NCBI RefSeq assembly: GCF_012911565.1
Contig: NZ_JAAMPU010000103.1
Location: forward strand, 168,036 to 232,035
Source of the DNA: Flavobacterium silvaticum
Lineage (GTDB): Bacteria; Bacteroidota; Bacteroidia; Flavobacteriales; Flavobacteriaceae
Direction of reading: 5' to 3'
Length of the DNA stretch: 64,000 nt
Made by a program: the position numbers and the translations under genes. Below are positions 17,803 to 26,360 of this stretch, in pieces. Numbering within the stretch: position 1 is the stretch's first letter; each line of letters opens with the position of its first letter. Below the pieces are notes generated by a model. That model was given only the letters and a program-made list of their open reading frames with translations. It did not search any database and was not told the DNA's origin.

Positions 17803-19223
17803 GATATTAGGGTAGCTACTGATTGATAAAGTTCTGTGTATTGTCCGGCGACCGAATCCCACGAGTGGTCTATGGCCATGCCTTGTTTGCGGATTGCCTT
17901 GAGTTTGGCCGAGTCTTCGAATAACCCGATGGCTCGTTGCATGGAAGCGACAATGTCATCTGAAGACGTCTGTTGGTGGCAGATTCCGGGGCCGCCGTCG
18001 CCCATGTCTATTACGGTGTCTTTAAGGCCGCCTGTACGTCTCACTACCGGCACCGTTCCGTAACGCAAGGCATACATCTGGTTCAGGCCGCATGGCTCGA
18101 CACGCGATGGCATCAGCAAAAAATCTGAGGCTGCATACACACGATGCGCGAGTTCCTCATTGTATCCGATATAGTAATTGTAATTGTTGCGGTAGAAATG
18201 ACCAATGGCACGCAGGCGTTCTTCGGTCTCGGGGTCGCCCGATCCAAGGATCAGGATGCTGCATTTTCCTGTATCGCCGGAAAGTGCGCGACGGATGACT
18301 TCCGGGAATAATTCAGCGCCTTTTTCATAGACAAGCCGGCCGATGAAAGAGAACAAAGGAAGGTTTTCATCCAGATTGAATTCGGCGCACAGCTCTTGTT
18401 TGTTTTTTAGCTTTCCGGCTTCCGAAGTTTTTATGTCGTAGTTGTTTTTGATCAGGTTGTCGGTCTTCGGATTCCAGAATTCGGCATCGATGCCATTGAG
18501 GATTCCGACAGATTTCACGCGCTCGTACCGCAACAGGTTTTCGAGCCCGTTTGCCTTTTGTGACATCTCGTCAAGATAACTCGGGGAAACCGTCGTGACT
18601 TTCCACACACATTTTATAGCCGATGCAAGCGGATTGATCAGGCCGTTCCATTCGAGATAGCCGCCGTTCACCGCATTGAAATCCGGCAGGTAGTGCATTT
18701 TGTCGAACCCGAACCAGCCTTGGTATTGGGCATTGTGGATCGTAAGGACTGTAGGAATGCGGTTGAAATGCTGGAAATCGAAACAATGCTGCATCATAAA
18801 CGGAACCAGCCCGGTGTGGTGGTCGTGGCAATGCACAACATCCGGTCGCGCCCCGGTTTTGGTCAGCCAGTCGAGGAAAGCAATCTGGAACGTGGTGAAC
18901 CGTTCGGTATCGTCCTCATAACCATAAATCCCGGATCTGTCGAACAATTGCGGAATCCGGATCAGGTATAATTCAAAGCCCAGTGAATTGGCACTTTCAC
19001 GTTCCACGGAATAATGAAAATGGAACGGCCCGAGACGTACTTCACCTTCAAATTCCTTTACAAAATCAGACGTAAGGTTGAACTTGGTATCGTATCCCGG
19101 AATCACCACTTTGGCATCTTGTCCGGCGCGGTTGAGGTATTTTGGAAGTGCGCCGACAACATCGGCAAGCCCACCCACTTTGGCTGCGGGAAAGCATTCG
19201 GCACTTATATGGTAAATGGTCAT
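17799..19223 (-). CDS. glgA: Glycogen synthase (ADP-glucose type, GT5)
   Basis: A 474-residue GT-B glycosyltransferase that extends alpha-1,4-glucan from ADP-glucose. The ADP-glucose binding motif AAKVGGLADVVGALP lies at the N-terminus. The middle HCHDHHTGLVPFMM and C-terminal SRVEPCGLNQMYALRYGTVP with the retaining-enzyme Glu are intact. Length is that of bacterial GlgA. With glgC it forms a two-gene glycogen operon. Branching enzyme and phosphorylase are not in this window. Confidence 0.95.
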   Translation of the reverse strand: MTIYHISAECFPAAKVGGLADVVGALPKYLNRAGQDAKVVIPGYDTKFNLTSDFVKEFEGEVRLGPFHFHYSVERESANSLGFELYLIRIPQLFDRSGIYGYEDDTERFTTFQIAFLDWLTKTGARPDVVHCHDHHTGLVPFMMQHCFDFQHFNRIPTVLTIHNAQYQGWFGFDKMHYLPDFNAVNGGYLEWNGLINPLASAIKCVWKVTTVSPSYLDEMSQKANGLENLLRYERVKSVGILNGIDAEFWNPKTDNLIKNNYDIKTSEAGKLKNKQELCAEFNLDENLPLFSFIGRLVYEKGAELFPEVIRRALSGDTGKCSILILGSGDPETEERLRAIGHFYRNNYNYYIGYNEELAHRVYAASDFLLMPSRVEPCGLNQMYALRYGTVPVVRRTGGLKDTVIDMGDGGPGICHQQTSSDDIVASMQRAIGLFEDSAKLKAIRKQGMAIDHSWDSVAGQYTELYQSVATLIS

Positions 19224-19346
19224 TTTTTTGTTTTGGTTGACACTTCCAATTTACAACATTTATGAATGTCAGACTAACAAAATCAGCAGTACCGCAAAAA
19301 GAATTACCATTTAATAATAATTTGTCAAAAATGACCGGTTTATCTG

Positions 19347-20621
19347 TTATTTATCGGCAGAAACGCGCCAGATAGTCTTTGCCGCATCATCTGTCACCAA
19401 TAAATCACCATTAGGCAAAACTTTTACATCCGTCGGCCTGCCATGGACTTTGCTTTTTGATGCATCGGCAACAAAGCCAGTAAGGAAATCTTCAGGTTTA
19501 CCAGCTGGTTTGCCGTTTTTGAACGGTATGAAAAGCACTTTGTAACCGGATAAATCCGCCCGATTCCACGAACCGTGCTGGCCCACGAACAATCCGTTTT
19601 TATACTTTTCTGGAAATGCGTCAGCCTTGTAAAATGCAATTCCCAATGATGCCGTGTGCGACCCGACAGCGACATCCGGAACAATGGCTTTAGCAACCAA
19701 ATCCGGACGTTCACCTTTTCTTCTTGGATCTTCGTGCTGGCCGTAATAGGAGTAAGGCCATCCGTAGAATCCGCCGTCCTGAACGCTTGTCACATAATCC
19801 GGAACGAGGTCGTCGCCCAGTTCGTCGCGTTCGTTCACGGCCGTCCAGAGCATATTGGTTTCGGGCGCCCAATCCATTCCGTTCGGGTTTCTGAGGCCGC
19901 TTGCAAAAATGCGTTTTCCGGTTCCGTCGGGGTTTATTTCGAGGATGTTGGCACGTTCGAATTCAGATTTGATACCTTCCGGTCTTTCGGCCACATTGCT
20001 TTCAGATCCGACCGTGATGTAGATTTTGCTGCCGTCCGGTTTGGAAATGATGTTGCGCGTCCAGTGATTGTTGTATCCGCCTGAAGGTAAATCTAACAGT
20101 TTTTCCGGCTTCGATTTGTTTTCGGTTTCTGTCGGATTGTATGGGAAACGCAATAATTCGTCTGTATTGGCGACATAGAAATAGTTATTCAAGATAAGCA
20201 TTCCGAACGGTTGGTTCAGGCCGGACAGATACCATGACTTGGTTTCATAAACACCATCTTTGTCTTTGTCGCGGAATAGGGTGATGCGGTTCGCGCTTCC
20301 GAAATTCTGTGCTTTTGACTTGAAGAATTCATCTTTTTCGTCTGAGCGTTTTTGTTTTGGGATTCTTGTACCTGATTCGGCTACAAAGATGTCTCCGTTT
20401 GGGGCGACATAAATCCAGCGCGGGTTTTCAAGGCCGTCGGCGAATTTGGTTACGGTGAAACCTTTTGGTGCGATTGGTTTTTCATCTGCTTTCCAGCCGA
20501 TGACACTGCTGAAATTCTTGACCGATTTTGTGGCATAAGGTTCAGGAAGCTTTACATCGCTTTGGGCTATTGCGACGCTTGAAAGAAGGAAGATGGAAAA
20601 ATAGATTTTATGGGTTTTCAT
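19347..20621 (-). CDS. PQQ-dependent sugar dehydrogenase-like beta-propeller protein
   Basis: A 424-residue exported protein (signal peptide MKTHKIYFSIFLLSSVAIAQ). The body is a six-bladed propeller of the glucose/sorbosone dehydrogenase family: FADGLENPRWIYVAPNGDIF, ANILEINPDGTGKRIFASGL, RNPNGMDW, GGFYGWPYSYYG, VGQHGSWNRADLSG and VLPNGDLLVTDDAAKTIWRV. The family oxidises sugars in the periplasm using pyrroloquinoline quinone, though many members are uncharacterised. I chose the ATG at 20621, which begins the signal peptide; the frame extends to 20657 without support. It neighbours glycogen and GH39 genes, consistent with a carbohydrate role. Confidence 0.85.
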   Translation of the reverse strand: MKTHKIYFSIFLLSSVAIAQSDVKLPEPYATKSVKNFSSVIGWKADEKPIAPKGFTVTKFADGLENPRWIYVAPNGDIFVAESGTRIPKQKRSDEKDEFFKSKAQNFGSANRITLFRDKDKDGVYETKSWYLSGLNQPFGMLILNNYFYVANTDELLRFPYNPTETENKSKPEKLLDLPSGGYNNHWTRNIISKPDGSKIYITVGSESNVAERPEGIKSEFERANILEINPDGTGKRIFASGLRNPNGMDWAPETNMLWTAVNERDELGDDLVPDYVTSVQDGGFYGWPYSYYGQHEDPRRKGERPDLVAKAIVPDVAVGSHTASLGIAFYKADAFPEKYKNGLFVGQHGSWNRADLSGYKVLFIPFKNGKPAGKPEDFLTGFVADASKSKVHGRPTDVKVLPNGDLLVTDDAAKTIWRVSADK

Positions 20622-20849
20622 AGGAATGATTGTTTTGACACTAAGACACGAAGTCACAAAGTTTTTTTTAATTTTTTTTCTGGTTGTTTGAGGCGCGAAG
20701 TCGCTTCGCTCTTTGCTGGATGGATTGTAATAAGCTGGATTATTTTCTTTTCTTTTTTCACGGAGTGACGAAGATAGTCAAATGGTTTTCGATAGGTGTA
20801 ACAAAAGCCTGTTACGCAGTGTTATATCACCCTTTGGGGGTTGGGGGGC

Positions 20850-22541
20850 TTACCATTCAAGCGTTACCAAAGCTACGGCTTGCCGCTGTAATTTTAAAGG
20901 AACGATTGCTTTTCCGGCTTTTATTTTAATTGATGATGTGCTGATACATTTGAGTTGTCCGGCAGCTTCCAACGTCTTGATTTGTTCCGGTGTCGGGTTT
21001 TGGGGTGAACCCATTTTCTTCCAGACTTCGTAGGAATTGCTGTTGTCTTTATCGATGAGATAGATGTTTACAGATGCTTTGTCCGATGGAATATTATCGA
21101 TGGAAACCGCGACATCTTCCGTTTCACCTGGTTTATCGACATCATGATAATTCCAGACCATGACCGCTGCCGATCTTGCATCGGAACTAGCTAAACCGCC
21201 AATGTCGGATTGTGTCGTGCGGACACTCGATTTAAGGATATCTGTCAGTGGCAACATCCGATTGCTTTCAACAGAAACACGATTGCCTTTCATCTTCCCG
21301 AACATCCTGAAAACGTTGAGAACCGGTTTATCCACGCCATTCGTCGCCAAATCGCGGAATCCGTAGAACCAAGGCTGGTCTTCAAATTCAAACGACCACG
21401 AAACGGCGCCGAGGAAATTGACTTTGGCTTCATCTGCAAGCAAATATTTACGCGCAAACGTCGCTGCGGTGTAACTCGAATACATGGTTCCGTTTCTGTA
21501 TGCGTTCTCCGGATTCGTCGCCATGCCGCAGGCCGCACAGCCTTCCGGATCAGATTCGCCAATGATGATTGGAAGATTTTTGGTTTCGGGATACGATGCG
21601 GCAATCCGGAATCCAGTAGCAATGTCATTGAGTTGAGGCGCCATATCCATAGTCACGGTTTTGTCGATGACTTTGGGCCAGCCTTTGGCGTGAAACAGAA
21701 TCGCATCTAACGGCGCACCTTTTTTTCCAGTGGCGAAATTGGTTCCGGAAATGCAATGCACAATGAATTCGTTGACCCATTCCTGGGCTTCTTTGGTGCG
21801 TGTCCCTGCAATATTGTTTCCCCCGATTTTTGCTGTCGGAAGCGCTTTTTTGACACCGTCGGCAGCATAATCGTACATCTTGAGGAATTCGTCGCGTGTG
21901 CCTTTCCAGTAATGGCCGTTCGGTTCGTTCCAGACTTCCCAATACCAGCTTTCGACTTCTTTCTGGCCGTAGCGATCGACGCAATGTTTGACCCATTGAT
22001 ATACAAGTTCACGCCATTTGTCGTAATCTTTTGGCGGATAAGCCCAACCGGTGATAATGTCGGTGTACGGATCGCCGGGTTTCCAATGGTGTTGGTATGG
22101 CGTCGGATGTGTCGAGAGTGCTTCTGGCATGAAGCCAATCTGGGCCAGCGGTTTCATGCCGCGTTGGATGAAGGTGTCGAAAATACTGTCGGTGATTTTC
22201 CAGTTGTAGATTGGATTTCCGTTTGCATCTTCGGTATACGCATTGGTCGAACCCCATTTGAGTGCGGCTTTTCCGTCGCCCGAAACCAACAAACTATGTG
22301 TTCTTACGTAAACCGGAACGGAACTCAATTGCGAGATTTCGGTCAGCAGTTTTTTACCGTCTTTCATGTAGGTGTAATTCGGTTCGTCATATCCGAACCA
22401 AGCCCAGACCGGTTTCATCGGGCCAATTTCTTTTTTGAGATCGACTTTGATTTCAATAGGTTTTTGTGCGTAGAATGGATTGACGAAGGATAGAAATGCA
22501 ATACATACGGCTACTTTCCATCTTATAAAAATAGTTTTCAT
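20850..22541 (-). CDS. Exported glycoside hydrolase, GH39-like
   Basis: A 563-residue exported enzyme (hydrophobic AVCIAFLSFVNPFYAQ). The (beta/alpha)8 domain contains YWEVWNEPNGHYWKG, in which NEP carries the acid/base Glu, and the later LPIIIGESDPEGC, in which Glu is the probable nucleophile, as in GH39 beta-xylosidases and related enzymes. A beta-sandwich follows (SAAVMVWNYHDVD onward). It probably attacks xylosides or related plant or algal glycosides in the periplasm or outside. I chose the ATG at 22541; a TTG at 22568 is the frame limit. It is divergent from an XRE-cupin regulator, with palindromes in the 86-base spacer. Confidence 0.82.
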   Translation of the reverse strand: MKTIFIRWKVAVCIAFLSFVNPFYAQKPIEIKVDLKKEIGPMKPVWAWFGYDEPNYTYMKDGKKLLTEISQLSSVPVYVRTHSLLVSGDGKAALKWGSTNAYTEDANGNPIYNWKITDSIFDTFIQRGMKPLAQIGFMPEALSTHPTPYQHHWKPGDPYTDIITGWAYPPKDYDKWRELVYQWVKHCVDRYGQKEVESWYWEVWNEPNGHYWKGTRDEFLKMYDYAADGVKKALPTAKIGGNNIAGTRTKEAQEWVNEFIVHCISGTNFATGKKGAPLDAILFHAKGWPKVIDKTVTMDMAPQLNDIATGFRIAASYPETKNLPIIIGESDPEGCAACGMATNPENAYRNGTMYSSYTAATFARKYLLADEAKVNFLGAVSWSFEFEDQPWFYGFRDLATNGVDKPVLNVFRMFGKMKGNRVSVESNRMLPLTDILKSSVRTTQSDIGGLASSDARSAAVMVWNYHDVDKPGETEDVAVSIDNIPSDKASVNIYLIDKDNSNSYEVWKKMGSPQNPTPEQIKTLEAAGQLKCISTSSIKIKAGKAIVPLKLQRQAVALVTLEW

Positions 22542-22555
22542 TCTCTTTTGTTTAC

Positions 22556-22598
22556 CTTTGTTCAACAAAGTTGATAAAAATAGGTGTAGTTTTTACAC
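22556..22598. promoter_or_regulatory. Palindromes in the divergent GH39 / XRE-cupin control region
   Basis: Two inverted repeats lie between the divergent starts: CTTTGTT-C-AACAAAG (22556-22570, perfect 7-base arms) and GTGTA-GTTTT-TACAC (22584-22598). Both are candidate operators for the XRE-cupin protein, which would then control itself and the GH39 gene. Confidence 0.45.
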
Positions 22599-22627
22599 TA
22601 AATCGATTTTTGTTCAAAACTTTCTAT

Positions 22628-23191
22628 ATGACAGATGTTAAAACGATTCATACCGCTACGTTGGAAGTGGGCGACAGAATCCGGATGCTTCGTATAAAAC
22701 AAAACCGAACGCTTCAGGAAGTGGCCGACAGTTGCGGGCTTTCAAAGAGTATGATTTCGAAGATAGAGAACGACAAAGCGATTCCGTCGGTGGCAACTTT
22801 GGTCAAGATTGCACAGGTTTTAGGAACGACCATTTCCGGACTGCTTGAAAAAGAAGGTTGGGATAAACCGATTATGACACCTCAATCTGAAGCTATTTCG
22901 AAATTGGTAAAGACCGAAAAGGGCTATATGATCTTTCCATTTGCATCTGAATTCCACCAAAAGAAAATGCAACCATTTCTATTCACGGCCAAAAAGGACG
23001 AAGTTGTTCCGCATTTGCTCACGCATGAAGGCGAAGAGTTTGTATATGTGATTGATGGCAGCATGAAAATGCAGGTGGGCGATACCGAATATATGCTTAA
23101 AGCCGGAGACAGTTTATATTTCAACGCACTTCAGAAACACGGAATCATGCCGTTGTCCGATGAAGTTCATTACCTTGATATTTTCGTATAA
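22628..23191 (+). CDS. XRE-family transcriptional regulator with C-terminal cupin domain
   Basis: A 187-residue regulator. Residues about 12-70 form an HTH of the XRE type (LEVGDRIRMLRIKQNRTLQE, CGLSKSMISKIENDKAIPSV). Residues 110-187 are a cupin with THEGEEFVYVIDGSMKMQVG and LKAGDSLYFNALQKHGI, which normally binds a small ligand or metal. The ATG at 22628 gives the typical N-terminus; the frame extends 19 codons further with no support. It is divergent from a GH39 gene and followed 11 bases later by a CsaA-type gene. The ligand might be a sugar, but that is inference from the neighbour. Confidence 0.9.
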   Translation: MTDVKTIHTATLEVGDRIRMLRIKQNRTLQEVADSCGLSKSMISKIENDKAIPSVATLVKIAQVLGTTISGLLEKEGWDKPIMTPQSEAISKLVKTEKGYMIFPFASEFHQKKMQPFLFTAKKDEVVPHLLTHEGEEFVYVIDGSMKMQVGDTEYMLKAGDSLYFNALQKHGIMPLSDEVHYLDIFV

Positions 23192-23202
23192 AAAATCTGT
23201 TT

Positions 23203-23553
23203 ATGGATTCAGCTGAGAACAACCTGAAGTGGGAAGAATTCGAACGTGTAGATATACGTGTAGGGACAATCATTAAAGCCAAAGATTTTCCCGAAGCTCG
23301 AAAACCGGCGTATCAACTCACGATTGATTTTGGGGGTGAAATCGGGATAAGGAAATCATCGGCACAAATCACCAAACGCTATTCAAAAGAGGATTTGGTT
23401 GGAAAACAGATTGTTGCAGTCGTCAATTTTCCTCACAAGCAAATCGGGAAATTTATGAGCCAGTGCCTGGTACTTGGTTCGGTGGGTTTGGAAAATGATA
23501 TTGTACTGCTTTCGCCTGGTTTTGAGGTGAAAAACGGGTTGCGGGTCGGTTAA
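23203..23553 (+). CDS. csaA: CsaA-type tRNA-binding / chaperone protein
   Basis: A 116-residue OB-fold protein. EEFERVDIRVGTIIKAKDF, the middle IGIRKSSAQITKRY, VVNFPHKQIGKFMSQCLVLG and the C-terminal GFEVKNGLRVG match CsaA, a small protein related to the tRNA-binding domain of methionyl- and phenylalanyl-tRNA synthetases. CsaA was described as an export-related chaperone in Bacillus and binds tRNA. It follows the XRE-cupin gene by 11 bases and is probably cotranscribed. Confidence 0.9.
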   Translation: MDSAENNLKWEEFERVDIRVGTIIKAKDFPEARKPAYQLTIDFGGEIGIRKSSAQITKRYSKEDLVGKQIVAVVNFPHKQIGKFMSQCLVLGSVGLENDIVLLSPGFEVKNGLRVG

Positions 23554-23614
23554 TTCAATTAATAATTAACAATTAACAATGGCTGTGTGATAGGAGAGCC
23601 TTTTATCAGGTAAT

Positions 23615-23827
23615 TTATTTTTGTTCCTTTCGCCTCTTTTTCAGGGCGATTGCAGATGTTGCAAGATTGAAGATTGCCAATGCCAATAAGCAAATCGATA
23701 AGGCGAGCTTGAAGTTGTCCCTTGGAACGCGGTCGATGTTTTGCTGGACGATATAGACAAACAGGATTACAGCGATACTGTGGATATAAATTCCGTATTT
23801 TATGAGGAAATTGAGGACTTTTTGCAT
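23615..23827 (-). CDS. Small two-helix membrane protein
   Basis: About 70 residues starting MQKVLNFLIKYGIYIHS, with helices IAVILFVYIVQQNI and FKLALSICLLALAIFNLATS and a basic tail KKRRKEQK. I chose the ATG at 23827: the longer frame to 23920 would cross a strong terminator of the upstream gene at 23893-23917. I do not recognise a family; similar small proteins are common in flavobacteria. Confidence 0.65.
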   Translation of the reverse strand: MQKVLNFLIKYGIYIHSIAVILFVYIVQQNIDRVPRDNFKLALSICLLALAIFNLATSAIALKKRRKEQK

Positions 23828-23892
23828 TGGGCAAATATAAAGTATTAAAGCTTTTTGATTAGCCTGTTCGGGGTATTTGAAGTTTTTTTGAT

Positions 23893-23917
23893 GAAAAAAA
23901 TCCGGACGAATCCGGAT
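23893..23917 (-). terminator. Rho-independent terminator of the PUR-protein gene
   Basis: Arms ATCCGGA (23900-23906) and TCCGGAT (23911-23917), loop of four bases, followed on the minus strand by seven T residues. Confidence 0.8.
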
Positions 23918-23972
23918 CAATATGTTTACTGTTTTTGAGTCCTTAGTCTTTTATCTTCGGACATTCATCTTA

Positions 23973-24347
23973 TCAGATATCATCAAAATCAACGTCAGTA
24001 AAACTCGCAGCCTTTGCCGCTTCTTCGATGTCGACATTGTCGTATTCGCGTTTGAAATCGCGTTGGTGACGTTCGGAGATCACTTCTTCTCCTTTGTTAT
24101 TCAATACATAGGACGTGATTTCATTCATGATTTCCATAAACGAGGCGAAATCTTCCTTGTATAAATAAATTTTGTGCTTTTTGAAGTGGAACGAGCCGTC
24201 TTCCTCGGTAAATTTCTTGCTTTCGGTAATGGTTATGTAGTAGTCTTCGGCACGCGTGGCCCTTACATCAAAGAAGTAAGTCCTCCTGCCGGCGCGCAGT
24301 ACTTTGGAAAAAATCTCATCTTTTTCGAGCATGTCATTTTCTCTCAT
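23973..24347 (-). CDS. PUR-family DNA/RNA-binding protein (DUF3276)
   Basis: A 124-residue protein beginning MRENDMLEKDEIFSKVLRAG, then RRTYFFDVRATRAEDYYITI and FKKHKIYLYKEDFASFMEIM. This is the bacterial single-repeat PUR domain (PUR-alpha like, DUF3276), found throughout Bacteroidota and thought to bind single-stranded nucleic acid. I chose the ATG at 24347 as the conserved family start; nine further codons to 24374 are open. It follows the ABC exporter gene by 58 bases on the same strand and ends at a strong terminator. Confidence 0.88.
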   Translation of the reverse strand: MRENDMLEKDEIFSKVLRAGRRTYFFDVRATRAEDYYITITESKKFTEEDGSFHFKKHKIYLYKEDFASFMEIMNEITSYVLNNKGEEVISERHQRDFKREYDNVDIEEAAKAASFTDVDFDDI

Positions 24348-24405
24348 ATCTATCTTGTTTCGTTTTCTATCCAAAAATGGTAAAAAAACGATAACAAACC
24401 AACAG

Positions 24406-26175
24406 TTACGACAATTCTTTTTCTGAAAGCTGTCGCAGCCACAACTCTTTGTAGTATCCTTCCTGATCTACCAATTCATTATGCGTTCCGTACTGGATGA
24501 TATTGCCTTGGTCAAGAACCATGATATGATCTGCATTGCGCGCGGTTGAAACCCTGTGGCTCACGATTATAGTGGTCTTGTCGCGGCAATAGGACAGCAG
24601 GTTGGTCAGGATGGTTTCTTCGGTTTCTGTGTCTACGGCAGACAGACAATCGTCCAGCAACAAAACCTGAGGATCACGTATCAAAGCCCTGGCAATCGAA
24701 ACACGTTGCTTTTGTCCGCCCGACAACGTAATGCCGCGTTCGCCTAAAATGGTTTCATATTGCAGGGTAAAGCCTGAGATATTGTCGTGTACGGCCGCAA
24801 GTTTGGCAGATTCGATGATTTCTTCGATAGTCGCGTCTTCATTCCCGAAACGGATGTTGTTGGCAATCGTATCAGAAAACAGGAACGCGTCCTGAGGAAC
24901 GACGGCTACGTTTTGGCGCAGGTCGTTAAGATTTACTTTACGAAGATCTGTTCCGTCCATTTTAACTTCTCCCGATGTGACATCGTATAACCTGCTGATC
25001 AATTGCAGCAACGTCGATTTTCCGGAACCTGTGCGTCCGAAAACGGCTAATGTTTCGCCTTTTCCGACTTTAAAACTGATGTTCGACAGTGCCTTGATTC
25101 CTGTATCCTCATAAATGAATTCGACATTTTTGAATTCAATTTCACCATTGATTGGAGTTGCGTGAAGCACCGGGTTCTTGATTTCCGGACGGATTTTGAG
25201 GAATTCGTTGATACGTTTTTGTGATGCTTCTGCTTCCTGCACCATAGACGAAACCCAGCCTAATGAGGCGACAGGCCACGTAAGCATATTGACGTACAGA
25301 ATAAATTCGGCTATGATTCCAATGTTGCTGATATGCGGATCGCCATCGATGTACATTTTTCCACCAAAATAAATCACGACCAGGTTGCTCATCCCTATAA
25401 GCGCAATCATAAGCGGCCCGAAAAGTGCCTGGACACGCGCAAGGCTAAGGCTTTTGGCTTTACTTTCATACGATAAGGCGTCCATTTCCTGCTGCTGTTT
25501 CGGCTCTATCGCATAGGCTTTTATGACGCGGATTCCGGAGAAAACTTCTTGGGTGAAACTGGAAACTTTGGATAGATATTGTTGGAAAACAGTGCTTCTT
25601 TTGTTGATTTCCTGGCTCAATTTGAAAATAGCGTAAGAAAGCAGCGGAAGCGGAAGCAATGTATATAATGTAAGCATAGGTGAAACGCGGTACATAAAGA
25701 CGATGACGACTATGAATCTTATGACCGTGTTGATAGTATACATTACAGCCGGGCCAACGTACATACGGGTTTTTCCGACATCTTCGCTGATGCGGTTCAT
25801 CAAATCGCCGGTGCGGTTCTGTTTATAGAAATGCTGGGTCAGGCGTTCGTACTGGCGAAAGACTTCATTTTTAAGGTCGAATTCAATGTGGCGTGACATT
25901 ACGATAAGCGTCTGTCGCATCAAAAAAGTAAGGAAACCAGAGAATAAGGTCGTTCCGATGATAAGTAAAATATTGTGAAATAAAGTCTGGGTGACGATAT
26001 CAGAAGCCATCGATCCGGATTTTCCTGCTTGTTCCTCAATCACCTTGAACGAACTGCTGACGAGTTTCGGGGTAAACAAAGAGAAAATCTGGGCGGCAAT
26101 CGTAATGAGTATTCCTGTTAAGAAATGGTATTTATACTTAATGAAATATTTGTTTAAATATTGAAGCTCTTTCAT
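24406..26175 (-). CDS. ABC exporter, fused permease and ATPase (MsbA/LmrA type)
   Basis: A 589-residue half-transporter that works as a homodimer or with an unlinked partner. Residues 1-310 hold six membrane helices. The ATPase has Walker A GRTGSGKSTLLQ, Q-loop AVVPQDAFLFSD, signature LSGGQKQRVSIARAL, Walker B VLLLDDCLSAVD and switch His in IIVSHRVSTA. In Walker B the catalytic Glu position is Asp-Cys (DDC), so the usual DE pair is replaced; this change occurs in some heterodimeric exporters with a degenerate site. Substrate unknown. Confidence 0.9.
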   Translation of the reverse strand: MKELQYLNKYFIKYKYHFLTGILITIAAQIFSLFTPKLVSSSFKVIEEQAGKSGSMASDIVTQTLFHNILLIIGTTLFSGFLTFLMRQTLIVMSRHIEFDLKNEVFRQYERLTQHFYKQNRTGDLMNRISEDVGKTRMYVGPAVMYTINTVIRFIVVIVFMYRVSPMLTLYTLLPLPLLSYAIFKLSQEINKRSTVFQQYLSKVSSFTQEVFSGIRVIKAYAIEPKQQQEMDALSYESKAKSLSLARVQALFGPLMIALIGMSNLVVIYFGGKMYIDGDPHISNIGIIAEFILYVNMLTWPVASLGWVSSMVQEAEASQKRINEFLKIRPEIKNPVLHATPINGEIEFKNVEFIYEDTGIKALSNISFKVGKGETLAVFGRTGSGKSTLLQLISRLYDVTSGEVKMDGTDLRKVNLNDLRQNVAVVPQDAFLFSDTIANNIRFGNEDATIEEIIESAKLAAVHDNISGFTLQYETILGERGITLSGGQKQRVSIARALIRDPQVLLLDDCLSAVDTETEETILTNLLSYCRDKTTIIVSHRVSTARNADHIMVLDQGNIIQYGTHNELVDQEGYYKELWLRQLSEKELS

Positions 26176-26324
26176 TTGAGTTTTTCAGATTTTAGGCAGC
26201 TTATATTTTTAATTCTGTTAAAAAATCGAGATTAATTTAATTTTAGCGGTATCTGTTTTGGCTAAATTTTATTAACAAAAACACAATTTAAGCCTTCGAA
26301 AAGACATTGTTTTAAATAAATCGA

Positions 26325-26332
26325 TAATTTTG
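26325..26332 (+). promoter_or_regulatory. -7 promoter element of the leucine dehydrogenase gene
   Basis: TAATTTTG fits TAnnTTTG, 28 bases before the ATG. A TTG at 26307-26309 lies 15 bases upstream of the box, a little short of the usual distance. Confidence 0.5.
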
Positions 26333-26360
26333 TGAAGGCTTTTTGATAAAGTCGCAATAA

